A stretch of DNA of 64,000 nucleotides from Solirubrobacter phytolaccae (GTDB taxonomy: Bacteria; Actinomycetota; Thermoleophilia; Solirubrobacterales; Solirubrobacteraceae): the NCBI RefSeq assembly GCF_027587195.1, contig NZ_JAPDDP010000035.1, positions 1-64,000 of the forward strand, in the 5' to 3' direction. A program made the position numbers and the translations under genes. The notes beneath the pieces are model-generated. The model was not told the origin of the DNA, made no database searches, and saw only the letters and a program-made list of their open reading frames with translations. This document shows positions 51,869 through 62,108 of this stretch, one piece after another. The number at the start of each line of letters is the position of its first letter. The first letter of the stretch is position 1.

Positions 51869-51884
51869 TTGAGACATGTCTCAA
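51869..51884. promoter_or_regulatory. Probable TetR operator centred on the SDR start codon
   Basis: The perfect 16-base palindrome TTGAGACATGTCTCAA contains the SDR ATG (51876-51878) at its exact centre. A -10-like TACAAG precedes it at 51863-51868, 7 bases before the ATG. A repressor bound here would cover the transcription and translation start of a leaderless gene. Confidence 0.6.
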
Positions 51885-52583
51885 GTTATCGCCGTGTTCG
51901 GTGCCGGGCCTGGCCTCGGCGCGTCCGTCGCTCGTCGCTTCGGGCGGGAGGGCTACCGCGTCGCGCTCGTCGCTCGGCGACTTGCCCCGCTGGAGGCGCT
52001 CGTCGCCGAGCTCGCCGCGGAGGGGATCGAGGCGGCCGCGTTCAGCGCGGACCTGACCGACCAGGCCGCGGCGCTCAACGCGGTCGATGCGATCCGCGCG
52101 CGCTTCGGCCGGATCGACACGCTCTACTACGCGCCCGTCAACGCCGAGGTGGGGTTCGTCCCCGCCCGCGAGCTGCGCGCGGAGCACGTGCGGTCGCTGC
52201 TCGAGCTGCTCACGCTCACGCCGATCGAGGTCATCCACGCCGTGCTGCCCGAGCTGGTCGAGCGCGGGAGCGGCGCGATCCTCGTCGGGCACGGCGCCAG
52301 CGCCGTCCACGCCATGCCGGGGATGAGCGGCCCCGGCCTCCCGATGGCCGCGACCCGCAACTACGTGCACACCCTGAACGCCGAGCTGGCCGACAGCGGC
52401 GTCTACGTCGGCACGATCGCGATCACGGCGATGATCGCCAGCAGCGCCGCGCACACGGCCTGGACCAGCGGCGCGCTCGACCTCGGGACCACCGAGTTCC
52501 CCGTCGTGCAGCCCGACGAGCTCGCCGACCTCGTGTGGGAACTGGTCACGCGTCGCGATCGCGTTGAAGTTCTGCACCCCTGA
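51876..52583 (+). CDS. Atypical SDR family protein lacking the YxxxK motif
   Basis: A 235-residue SDR-like protein with the cofactor loop VFGAGPGLGASVARRF (6-21). Aligning the C-terminal half with classical SDRs places Pro and Met where the catalytic Tyr and Lys should be (MSGPGLPMAATRNYVHTLNAEL, about 150-171), so normal oxidoreductase chemistry is doubtful. It may bind NAD(P) or a ligand in a regulatory role, or use other residues. Controlled, by inference, by the divergent TetR gene through the palindrome over its start codon. Confidence 0.75.
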   Translation: MSQVIAVFGAGPGLGASVARRFGREGYRVALVARRLAPLEALVAELAAEGIEAAAFSADLTDQAAALNAVDAIRARFGRIDTLYYAPVNAEVGFVPARELRAEHVRSLLELLTLTPIEVIHAVLPELVERGSGAILVGHGASAVHAMPGMSGPGLPMAATRNYVHTLNAELADSGVYVGTIAITAMIASSAAHTAWTSGALDLGTTEFPVVQPDELADLVWELVTRRDRVEVLHP

Positions 52584-52620
52584 CCGATGAATCGGGCCGC
52601 CGTGTGTAGTCATATGCGGC

Positions 52621-52995
52621 ATGACCGACATCACCGGGGTGGACTTCGTCGCCATCATGACCAAGGACCACGACGCCGCCGTGAAGTTCTACGGCGAGAC
52701 GCTGGGCCTGCCGTTCCTGAAGAAGTGGGGCAACATGCCCGGCTCGGAGTTCCAGGCCGGCAACCTCACGCTCGCGGTCATGCAGCCGGACGCGTTCGGC
52801 TTCGAGTGGTCACCGAGCGCCACGATGATCGCGCTGCAGGTCGACGACGTGGCCGCCACGCGCAAGCGGCTGGAGGAGGCTGGGGTGGAGTTCCGCGGCG
52901 AGATCCTCGACTCCGGCGTCTGCCACCAGTCGTTCTTCGCCGACCCGGACGGCAACCCGCTGAACCTGCACCACCGCTACGCCCCCAAGGACTAG
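52621..52995 (+). CDS. VOC family (glyoxalase-like) protein
   Basis: A 124-residue protein with two beta-alpha-beta-beta-beta modules: VDFVAIMTKDHDAAVKFYGETLGLPF (7-32) and MIALQVDDVAATRKRLEEAGVEF (about 69-91). The closing DPDGNPLNLHHRY has the Glu/His positions used for metal in this superfamily, here with Asn in place of Glu. The substrate is unknown; VOC proteins include dioxygenases and resistance proteins. Its last 4 bases overlap the convergent fdhD gene. Confidence 0.82.
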   Translation: MTDITGVDFVAIMTKDHDAAVKFYGETLGLPFLKKWGNMPGSEFQAGNLTLAVMQPDAFGFEWSPSATMIALQVDDVAATRKRLEEAGVEFRGEILDSGVCHQSFFADPDGNPLNLHHRYAPKD

Positions 52996-53741
52996 AGCAC
53001 TCGCTCCGGCCGCGTGTAGACGTTCACGCCGCCGCGGCGCGCGAAGCCCGCGAGCGTCAGGCCGCGGTCCTCGGCGAGCGAGACCGCCAGCGAGGTGGGC
53101 GCGCCGACCCCGACGAGGATCGGCGCCCCCGCCACGGCGGCCTTCTGGACGAGCTCGAAGGACAGTCGCCCGCTCACGCACAGCACGGCGCCGTGCAGCG
53201 GGAGCGCGCCGTCGAGCAGCGCGCGGCCGATCACCTTGTCCATCGCGTTGTGGCGCCCGACGTCCTCCCGCACGCACAGCAGCTCGCCGTCGGGCGTGAA
53301 CCGCCCGGTCGCGTGCAGCCCGCCTGTGCGGTCGAAACCCGGCTGGCGTAGGCGCTCCGGCAGGTCGGCGAGCAGCGCGCGGGAGATCCGCGGACCCGGC
53401 GGGAGGTCCGGCGCGTGGACCGCGACCTCCTCCAGCGCGCCCTTCCCGCACACGCCGCAGGACGACGTGGTGTAGAAGGAGCGGGCGGACGGATCGCGCG
53501 TCAGCGGCCCGGTGACGACGACGATGTTGCCCGCGAAGTCCTCGGTCGGCCCGGCGGCGCGCGGCCCGTCGATCAGGCCTTCGCCGTACAGGAACCCGAG
53601 CGCGAGCTCCTCGTCGTGGCCGGGCGTGCGCATCGTGACGGCCAGCGGTGCGCCGTCCACGCGGATCTCGAGCGGCTCCTCGATCGCGACTTCGTCATCC
53701 ACTCCGTCGTGTTCGACGGGTCGCGTCAAGGGGCCGCTCAT
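52992..53741 (-). CDS. fdhD: Formate dehydrogenase accessory sulfurtransferase FdhD
   Basis: Transfers sulfur to the molybdenum cofactor of formate dehydrogenases. The 249-residue protein has the CxxC sulfur-carrying motif Cys95-Cys98 (TTSSCGVCGK), followed by RTGGLHATGRF and REDVGRHNAMDKVIG, all conserved in FdhD. No formate dehydrogenase gene lies in the window. It is 24 bases downstream of the LVIVD gene on the same strand. TAGACA lies 8 bases before its ATG, so it may have its own weak promoter. Confidence 0.92.
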   Translation of the reverse strand: MSGPLTRPVEHDGVDDEVAIEEPLEIRVDGAPLAVTMRTPGHDEELALGFLYGEGLIDGPRAAGPTEDFAGNIVVVTGPLTRDPSARSFYTTSSCGVCGKGALEEVAVHAPDLPPGPRISRALLADLPERLRQPGFDRTGGLHATGRFTPDGELLCVREDVGRHNAMDKVIGRALLDGALPLHGAVLCVSGRLSFELVQKAAVAGAPILVGVGAPTSLAVSLAEDRGLTLAGFARRGGVNVYTRPERVL

Positions 53742-53765
53742 GGTCTGACTGTCTAGCAGCGTCTC

Positions 53766-55331
53766 CTACGTCGCGGGCAGGAAGCAGAGCCCGGCCGTGG
53801 CCGGGTCGGCGATCAGCTCCGACGCCTGCGCGGCGATGAACGCCCGCTGCTTGGCCGACGGCGACGGCGCCGTGACCTCCCGCTTGGCCGCCCGCGCGGC
53901 CTTCGCGCCGCCCGTCAGCCGGAGGATGTCGACGCCGCGCGTGCGGTCGGCGGTGTAGATGTAGCCGTCGCGCAGGTACGACGCCCAGACAATCCCGTCA
54001 TCCGGCCGCCAGTACGCGAACTGACGCGGGTTCGCCGGGTCGGAGATGTCCAGGAGCCGGGTGCCCTCGCCGTACCAGGCGTAGGTGACCGTGCTGCCGT
54101 CCACGTCGAAGTAGTGGGCGGAGCAGAAGTTCGCCAGCGGCGTGTACTGGCCCGCGGGGCGCGAGCCCTCCTGACCGTACGGCGACCAGGAGCCGACGAC
54201 CGGCATGCGGAACTTGTTCGTCGGCGTCGACTTCCACGCCTCGCCGTTCAGGCTGCCCTTGATCGACGCGATCGTGAACTTGCCCTGCTTGCTGCACGCC
54301 TCGGTGGCGGGGCCGAAGTCCTCCTCGGTCATCAGCAGCAGCTCGCCCTTGCGGTAGCGCTCGTCGCGCGGCGCGTCCTTGCCGATCGGCCGCCACGCGT
54401 TGTGCATGAAGCCGCCGTTCTCGTCGTTCGTGTGCTCCGGCCCGATCCCGCCGCCGCCGTACGGGATCGGCTTGAGCGCCGTGGCGTGGCGGTGGCGCCG
54501 GTCGAGCGGGTCGTAGTGCACGCCGTCGGTCCAGTAGCCGCGCGTGCCGCCGTCGCCGGAGACCCAGGCGATGCCGGCGTCGTCGACCTGCACGTCGTGC
54601 GAGTAGGCGGTCACGCCGTCGCGCCGGAACAGGTCCACGGGCTGCAGCGGGTAGCCGCGTGGCCGCTTCGGGTCGCTGAGGTCGGTGACGATGATCGGCC
54701 GGCCGCCGACCCACCCGTTGGCCTGCTGGGTGGTCGTCGCCGCCGGGCCGCCGGACCACAGCGCGCGGCACCCGTTGACGCAGGTGGTCGTGTGGCCGGT
54801 CGGGAGCTGCTGGAAGGCGAGCAGGCGCAGCGCCTCCGGGTCCTTGGCGTCGACGATGTAGACGCCGGCGATGTTCGTGGCGCCGTTCGGGTCCGGCTCG
54901 CCCGGCTCGCGCGTCGTCGAGCCCGCGTACGCCCGCGGGTCACGCGACAGCAGGACCAGCTTGCGGTCCTGGTCGACGTCCATGTCCTCGTTCTGCCAGA
55001 AGGTCGAGCGCGGGGCCGACGTGTCGGGCGGACCGAAGTCGACGTCCGGGTCGCCTTCGAGCTTGAGCCGCTCCGCCGACAGCTCGTCGAGCAGCTGCGG
55101 CTTGGCCGGGTTGTCGATGTCGTAGGACTTCAGACCGAACCGACCGGTTACGAGCATGACGGTGCGCTTCCCGCGCCAGCCGTCGCGGTACTCGAGGAAG
55201 TTGATCGCCGTGGCGTTCTTGGCCTCGGTGATCTGCTTCACGAGCTCCACGTTCTTCTGCGCGCCGAACGCCGGCGCGGCGAACACGAGTGACGCGCCGA
55301 GCGCGCCCAGAACCAGCCCTTTACCGCTCAC
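53766..55331 (-). CDS. Secreted LVIVD-repeat beta-propeller-like protein
   Basis: A 521-residue exported protein with signal peptide about 1-23 (LVLGALGASLVFAAPAFGA). The body contains LVIVD-type repeats: GLKSYDIDNPAKPQLLDEL, GVYIVDAKDPEALRLLAF, RPIIVTDLSDPKRPRGYPL and TRLLDISDPANPRQFAYW. Such repeats are thought to form a propeller. Cysteines are few. The function is unknown. The GTG start at 55331 has GGGAGG six bases ahead. Confidence 0.8.
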   Translation of the reverse strand: MSGKGLVLGALGASLVFAAPAFGAQKNVELVKQITEAKNATAINFLEYRDGWRGKRTVMLVTGRFGLKSYDIDNPAKPQLLDELSAERLKLEGDPDVDFGPPDTSAPRSTFWQNEDMDVDQDRKLVLLSRDPRAYAGSTTREPGEPDPNGATNIAGVYIVDAKDPEALRLLAFQQLPTGHTTTCVNGCRALWSGGPAATTTQQANGWVGGRPIIVTDLSDPKRPRGYPLQPVDLFRRDGVTAYSHDVQVDDAGIAWVSGDGGTRGYWTDGVHYDPLDRRHRHATALKPIPYGGGGIGPEHTNDENGGFMHNAWRPIGKDAPRDERYRKGELLLMTEEDFGPATEACSKQGKFTIASIKGSLNGEAWKSTPTNKFRMPVVGSWSPYGQEGSRPAGQYTPLANFCSAHYFDVDGSTVTYAWYGEGTRLLDISDPANPRQFAYWRPDDGIVWASYLRDGYIYTADRTRGVDILRLTGGAKAARAAKREVTAPSPSAKQRAFIAAQASELIADPATAGLCFLPAT

Positions 55332-55405
55332 GGATGCCCTCCCAGGATCCGGGGATACGAACTAGGCGGCGGAATCTACTTCATCGGTCTCTCATCGAGC
55401 GAGCG

Positions 55406-55945
55406 TCATTCGCTCTCGTCAGCGTCCTTTCCCGCGTTGGCGCGCGTGGCCGCCATACGAGCCAGCATCTGCGCCTCCTGCTTGGGCGTCAACGCCGGTT
55501 TGCCCTCGGCGGCGCGCCGCTTGCTGGCCATCGCGACGATCCTCTGGTCGTACGCGACCGCCTCGGCCTCGGCCGCATTCTTGCGGGTCTTGTCGGCTTC
55601 GAGCATCGAGCCCAGCCGTGCCTCGGCGGCCTCCCGGTCCTCGTCGGTGAACTCCGACGCCCACGCCGCCTCGCGGTCGGCGACGAGCGCCTCCACGGTC
55701 AGGTCGGACCGGCCGGCGTCGATGAGCGCGTCGTACCCGTCCTTGGCCGGCGCGTGGACCTTCGCGCGCACGTAGGCAACGAGCGCGGTGCCGTCCTCGG
55801 CGCGGCGCTCGACGGCCTGCCCGAAGCGCGTGATGTGCAGCGGCCGCTTCGCCGCGTTCACCGCGCCCGACGTGGGCGTGATGACCACCAGCTCCCGCAG
55901 TCGTGCCAGTAGCGCCTTCTGCGCGTCGTTGACGTCAGGACTCAT
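55406..55945 (-). CDS. Conserved-looking protein of unknown function
   Basis: A 179-residue hydrophilic protein without signal or membrane segment. The N-terminal half (RLRELVVITPTSGAVNAAKRPLHITRFGQAVERR) may be folded; the C-terminal half (about 85-179) is charged and mostly helical, probably coiled coil (EDREAAEARLGSMLEADKTRKNAAEAEAVAYDQRI). No family is recognised. Codon use matches the surroundings. A GAGCGA/TCGCTC inverted repeat spans its stop codon (55397-55415) and may act as a weak terminator. Confidence 0.6.
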   Translation of the reverse strand: MSPDVNDAQKALLARLRELVVITPTSGAVNAAKRPLHITRFGQAVERRAEDGTALVAYVRAKVHAPAKDGYDALIDAGRSDLTVEALVADREAAWASEFTDEDREAAEARLGSMLEADKTRKNAAEAEAVAYDQRIVAMASKRRAAEGKPALTPKQEAQMLARMAATRANAGKDADESE

Positions 55946-56056
55946 GGAGGGCGGGCCGCTTCGCGATCATGCCGTGCACGGTACGACCCCACGCGGAGTA
56001 CGGGCTACTCCTTGGTCAAGCGCGGCGAAGCTGAGGTCCGGTTCAGGTTCCTCTCA

Positions 56057-56062
56057 TACGGT
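56057..56062 (+). promoter_or_regulatory. -10 box (TACGGT) for the lipoprotein gene
   Basis: TACGGT ends exactly 7 bases before the GTG at 56070 and decides this start over an in-frame GTG at 56061, which overlaps the box. Confidence 0.5.
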
Positions 56063-56069
56063 GGAGGAC

Positions 56070-56438
56070 GTGAAGCTCTACGCCCTGCCGGTCGCCGCTC
56101 TCTGCGCCTTCGCCCTCGTCGGTTGTGGCGAGGAAGCCGCCGAGATCCGTGACAACGTCGACCAGGCCCGTGAGGGCGTCCGCGACGCCGAGCGCCTCCG
56201 CGACACCGTGCGCGACTTCGACCTCACCGGCGCCGAGGCCCGCGCCCGCGAGGCGATCGGCGACGGCCAGCCGGTCAAGGACGTCTCGTGCCCGGTCAAG
56301 CCGCGGATCAACTGGGACCTCGGCGCCGTCGAGGTCCGCTGCACCGCCACGCTGGACTCGGGCGACGCGCTCAGCGTCCCGGTCCGCTACGTCCCGGGCG
56401 AGGGCTTCTCGACGGGCCGCGTGCAGCCCGCGGGGTAG
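56070..56438 (+). CDS. Small predicted lipoprotein
   Basis: A 122-residue protein with a lipoprotein signal: LPVAALCAFALVGC, where LVGC at 16-19 is a lipobox and the Cys would be lipidated outside the membrane. Residues 20-60 are charged and helical (EIRDNVDQAREGVRDAERLRDTV). The C-terminal half is a small beta domain with two cysteines (VSCPVK and VRCTAT). The function is unknown. Start chosen by the -10 box; the next gene begins 11 bases after its stop. Confidence 0.7.
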   Translation: MKLYALPVAALCAFALVGCGEEAAEIRDNVDQAREGVRDAERLRDTVRDFDLTGAEARAREAIGDGQPVKDVSCPVKPRINWDLGAVEVRCTATLDSGDALSVPVRYVPGEGFSTGRVQPAG

Positions 56439-56441
56439 GCT
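56436..56441 (+). promoter_or_regulatory. -10 box (TAGGCT) overlapping the lipoprotein stop codon
   Basis: The TAG stop of the lipoprotein gene is the first half of TAGGCT, and the GTG of the next gene follows after 7 bases. Confidence 0.45.
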
Positions 56442-56448
56442 GGCGCCG

Positions 56449-56958
56449 GTGGAGCGCCGGTCGCAGCGGATGTGGGAGCTGCGCGAGACGTTGCGCGCCG
56501 TCCTCCGTGACCGGGCGTTCTCTGCACCCGACCCGGCCGTCGCCCAGGTGATCGAAGCGGTCCGGGAGGAGATCTGTCGGTTCCGCTTCGAGGAGTACGT
56601 GCTCGTGTGGGCCGCCCGGCACGAGTTGCCGCCCGACCTCGCCATCAGCGAGTTGCTCACCCGCCCGCCGGCGCCGATGTCGCGTGCGCACCTCCCGATC
56701 GGCTACGTCGCGCGCGACTTGATCAGCGAGGTCGTGGCCCGCGACGTCCTCGAGCTCGACATCCGCTTCGACATGGCCTACGACACCGAGGTCTGCGACG
56801 AGCCCCGCGCCGTCGCGATCATCGACCGGCTGTTCGGCACGCTCGACCGCCCGGTCTTCTGGAGCTCGACCGGCCTGACCCCTCAGACGTTCAACGAGGG
56901 GATCATCGCCGCCGACTCAGAGCACGTGCTCGTCGTTTGGCTGGGCGACGAAGACTGA
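56449..56958 (+). CDS. Protein of unknown function
   Basis: A 169-residue soluble protein (VERRSQRMWELRETLRAVLRD at the start). Middle: EEYVLVWAARHELPPDLAISELL; end: HVLVVWLGDED. It is acidic, with mixed helix and strand and no signal or membrane segment. No family is recognised. The GTG start is set by the TAGGCT box 7 bases ahead. It precedes the toxin-antitoxin pair by 38 bases but shows no link with it. Confidence 0.6.
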   Translation: MERRSQRMWELRETLRAVLRDRAFSAPDPAVAQVIEAVREEICRFRFEEYVLVWAARHELPPDLAISELLTRPPAPMSRAHLPIGYVARDLISEVVARDVLELDIRFDMAYDTEVCDEPRAVAIIDRLFGTLDRPVFWSSTGLTPQTFNEGIIAADSEHVLVVWLGDED

Positions 56959-56966
56959 GCACCGTT

Positions 56967-56994
56967 CCTTTACTTCCCGTTGATACGGTAAAGG
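56967..56994. promoter_or_regulatory. Nested inverted repeat at the VapBC promoter
   Basis: CCTTTAC (56967-56973) pairs with GTAAAGG (56988-56994), and inside them CCGT-TGAT-ACGG forms a second pair. It lies over the -10 box TACGGT (56984-56989) and ends 2 bases before the antitoxin ATG. Toxin-antitoxin operons are usually autoregulated at such sites. Confidence 0.5.
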
Positions 56995-56996
56995 GC

Positions 56997-57215
56997 ATGA
57001 GCCTCGTGTCCCGGAAGAATCAGATCACGATTCCGGCCGAGGTGATGCGTGAGGCGGGATTGGCCCCGGGCGATGATGTGCGCGTGCGGAGCGCAGGCCC
57101 AGGGCGGATCGAGCTGGTCAAGACCAACGAGCTCATCGGGGAGTTCGCAGGCATGCTCGACGACAGCGTCTACCCGCCCGGATATCTCGACGAGGTCCGC
57201 TCCGAGTGGCGCTAG
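56997..57215 (+). CDS. vapB: AbrB/MazE-type antitoxin (VapB)
   Basis: A 72-residue antitoxin. Residues 3-45 form a swapped-hairpin AbrB domain (SLVSRKNQITIPAEVMREAGLAPGDDVRV), which binds DNA. The C-terminal tail (ELIGEFAGMLDDSVYPPGYLDEVRSEWR) would wrap around the toxin. The ATG at 56997 lies 7 bases after TACGGT. Its end overlaps the toxin GTG by 10 bases. Confidence 0.87.
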   Translation: MSLVSRKNQITIPAEVMREAGLAPGDDVRVRSAGPGRIELVKTNELIGEFAGMLDDSVYPPGYLDEVRSEWR

Positions 57216-57616
57216 TCGTTTTCGACAGCGACGTTCTCATCGGCTTTCTCAATCGCGACGACGCTCATCACGCCGCCGCTGTCCAACGCGTGCGTGAAGC
57301 GCTCGTACCCGGCACTCGTCGGATGCTCTGCGCGGTCAACTATGCGGAGATCCTCATCGGGCCGGTTCGCGCCGGCGTCGAAGACCGTGTCCGCCAGATG
57401 CTCGCGCAGCTGAGCATCGAGGTCGTGAGCGTGGACTCCGACTTGGCGGAGCGCGCGGCTGCGGTACGGGTTCAAACCGGGTTGAAGCTTCCGGATGCGT
57501 TTGCGCTTGCGACGGCCGTCCAAGCCGAGCGCCGCGGCCATGCCGACGTCGAGCTTGCGAGCTTCGACGAGCGAGTCCGCAAGGCATACGCCGGGCTGCG
57601 CTCCGACACGCCCTGA
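57206..57616 (+). CDS. vapC: PIN-domain ribonuclease toxin (VapC)
   Basis: A 136-residue Mg-dependent RNase of type II toxin-antitoxin systems. The acidic PIN residues are Asp7/Asp9 (VVFDSDVLIGFL), Glu48 (NYAEILIG) and Asp97 (LKLPDAFALATA). The size is normal. The GTG start lies within the antitoxin gene. The RNA target is unknown. A hairpin terminator follows. The pair shows no sign of recent transfer: GC content and neighbours are ordinary. Confidence 0.9.
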   Translation: MALVVFDSDVLIGFLNRDDAHHAAAVQRVREALVPGTRRMLCAVNYAEILIGPVRAGVEDRVRQMLAQLSIEVVSVDSDLAERAAAVRVQTGLKLPDAFALATAVQAERRGHADVELASFDERVRKAYAGLRSDTP

Positions 57617-57624
57617 ACGACGAA

Positions 57625-57648
57625 GGGCCGCCTCGCAAGAGACGGCCC
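57625..57648. terminator. Bidirectional terminator hairpin
   Basis: GGGCCG-C-CTC-GCAA-GAG-A-CGGCCC: a stem of nine pairs interrupted by one C/A mismatch with a GCAA tetraloop, between the convergent vapC and nrdJ genes. Confidence 0.65.
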
Positions 57649-57688
57649 ATCGAGTGAAGCTTCAGCCGGCTACCCGGCTAGTTGAGAA

Positions 57689-60586
<2,898 letters not shown>

Positions 60587-60717
60587 GATGCTTGCCATCT
60601 CCCTCGGGCAGGGACTTTCAAAGTGCGGGCGGTGGACTATGCACCACGGACCGGACGACTTCACGCAATCGCGGCCGGTACTACGTGCAGAGCGAAAATC
60701 CTGCTTTTGCAGAGCAA

Positions 60718-60723
60718 ATTCTA
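60718..60723 (-). promoter_or_regulatory. Candidate -10 box (TAGAAT) for nrdJ
   Basis: GATAGAAT on the minus strand, close to TATAAT, would give a leader of about 125 bases. The leader contains CTGC-AAAA-GCAG, two GCTCTGCA repeats and the palindrome ACTTTCAAAGT (60614-60624 region). The rest of the 192-base gap shows nothing else. Confidence 0.35.
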
Positions 60724-60778
60724 TCGAACGAAGGGGTTCGGGTAGCCCCCGAAAGCCCCGCTCTCTCCGCCTTAAACC

Positions 60779-61525
60779 TCAGCGCCCGAGGCGCAGCCAA
60801 TCCGTGAAATCCGCCCATGTCGTGCGGGTGCGGAAAGCGGCTTCGCGCCAAGCCGGCGAGTTGCGGCCGAAGATCAGCAGCGCGAGGGCGCCGATGAACG
60901 CGAGCGCGACCAGGACCCCCGGGATCAGGAGCTTGCTCGAGTCGGCCTTCGTGGACACGAGGCCAGGGGTCACGCTGGGCAGCGGCGTCGTCGCGGGCGC
61001 CACGGTCGGCACCGGCGTGACCGACGGCGCGACGGTCGCGGTCGCCTCCGGCGGGAGCGTCCCGTCCTCGGGCGTGCCCGTGCCGTCGTCGGTCGGCGGG
61101 ATCGCGCCGTCGTCGGTGCCGCCGCTGTCGTCGTCGGGCGGCGGCAGCGTGCCGTCGTCCGGTGAGGCCGTGGCCGTCGCGGTGGCGCTTGCCGTCGCCG
61201 TCGCTGTGGCGGTCGCGGTGGGCGTCGCCGTGGCGTCGCAGCGCCCGTTGTCGTGGCGCTGGATGCCGGCCTCGATCGCCTCCCGGAAGTCCGGGTAATC
61301 CGTGTCGAAGTCGGGCTCGATCGTGTCCAGCGCGTCCTCGAGATCGGCGCGCTCGTGCTCGCAGACGTCGATCTTGCCGTCGCGCCGGTAGTCCTCATAG
61401 ATGAGCTTGACCGCGTCCGACGCGCTGTCGGGCGGTCCGGGCGTCGCGGTCGGCTCCTGGGCGAAGGCGGTGGCGGGAAGAAGCGCCAGCGCGGCCACCA
61501 GGACCGTGATCAGGCGCAGTCCCAT
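60779..61525 (-). CDS. Secreted, wall-spanning protein with C-terminal membrane anchor
   Basis: A 248-residue exported protein. Signal peptide about 1-22 (LITVLVAALALLPATAFA). Residues 23-95 form a small charged domain with two cysteines (VCEHERADLEDAL and NGRCD). Residues ~98-190 are low-complexity Thr/Ala/Pro and Asp/Gly (TATPTATATATAT and PPDDDSGGTDDG). One transmembrane helix (about 205-225) and a basic cytoplasmic tail follow. It looks like a stalked surface protein whose linker crosses the cell wall. The function is unknown. The ATG at 61525 lies 9 bases after TACACT. Confidence 0.65.
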   Translation of the reverse strand: MGLRLITVLVAALALLPATAFAQEPTATPGPPDSASDAVKLIYEDYRRDGKIDVCEHERADLEDALDTIEPDFDTDYPDFREAIEAGIQRHDNGRCDATATPTATATATATASATATATASPDDGTLPPPDDDSGGTDDGAIPPTDDGTGTPEDGTLPPEATATVAPSVTPVPTVAPATTPLPSVTPGLVSTKADSSKLLIPGVLVALAFIGALALLIFGRNSPAWREAAFRTRTTWADFTDWLRLGR

Positions 61526-61534
61526 ACCACTTCG

Positions 61535-61544
61535 AGTGTACGAT
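61535..61544. promoter_or_regulatory. Overlapping divergent -10 boxes (TACACT minus, TACGAT plus)
   Basis: TACACT (minus, 61540-61535) and TACGAT (plus, 61539-61544) share two base pairs, each 9 bases from its start codon (61525 and 61554). The divergent genes are only 28 bases apart, so RNA polymerase can probably serve just one at a time. Confidence 0.45.
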
Positions 61545-61553
61545 CCGGCGCGC

Positions 61554-62108
61554 ATGGAGGACCGCGCGTTCGCATCCCGCGAGGAGTGGGAGACCTGGCT
61601 GGACGCCAACCACGTCAGCGCGGACGGCGTCTGGGTCCTGTTCCCGAAGAAGAGCACGGGACTACCAACGGTCGACTTGGTCGAAGCGATCGAAGTTGCG
61701 TTGTGCTTCGGCTGGATCGACGGGCAGCGCAAGGGCCTGGACGAGACGCACTACCGGCAGAAGTTCACGCCGCGGCGCGCGCGTTCGAAGTGGTCGCAGA
61801 TCAACGTGGGGCGCTGCGAGGAGCTGGTCGCGGCCGGGCGGATGCGCGCGGCCGGGCACGCCGAGATCGACGCCGCGAAGGCCGACGGGCGCTGGGACGC
61901 CGCCTACGCCCCGCCGTCGAAGATCGAGGTGCCGGAGGACCTGCGGACGGCGATGGCCGCCGCGGGCGTCGAGGCGCGGTTCGCCGCCCTCAAGAGCCAG
62001 GAGCGCTACTCGATCCTCTTCCAGATCCACGACGCCAAGCGCCCCGAGACCCGCGCGCGGCGGATCGCGAAGCACGTCTCAGCGCTCGCTGACGACCTCG
62101 AAGTCTGA
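61554..62108 (+). CDS. YdeI/OmpD-associated family protein
   Basis: A 184-residue protein. The start FASREEWETWLDANHVSADGVWVLFPKK and the middle EAIEVALCFGWIDGQRKGLDETHYRQKFTPRRARSKWSQIN match the YdeI family, sometimes labelled bacteriocin-protection proteins. The C-terminal ~60 residues (VPEDLRTAMAAAGVEARFAALKSQERYSILFQI) are the OmdA-type helical domain. The biochemical role is not established in the family. Cytoplasmic. The last 30 bases overlap the convergent gene. Confidence 0.82.
   Translation: MEDRAFASREEWETWLDANHVSADGVWVLFPKKSTGLPTVDLVEAIEVALCFGWIDGQRKGLDETHYRQKFTPRRARSKWSQINVGRCEELVAAGRMRAAGHAEIDAAKADGRWDAAYAPPSKIEVPEDLRTAMAAAGVEARFAALKSQERYSILFQIHDAKRPETRARRIAKHVSALADDLEV

Noticed and set aside
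56997-57616. VapBC region as part of a mobile or defence island
   Set aside because: There are no integrase, transposase, tRNA or direct-repeat borders, and GC content and neighbours are ordinary. No other defence genes were seen.
60587-60778. Cobalamin riboswitch or NrdR boxes upstream of nrdJ
   Set aside because: I found no B12-box-like sequence and no pair of NrdR-type 16-base palindromes. Only short repeats and a hairpin are visible.
61160-61240. CRISPR-like or satellite repeat
   Set aside because: The short GTCGCC/GTGGCG repeats are codons of a Thr/Ala tract in a coding frame, without spacers.
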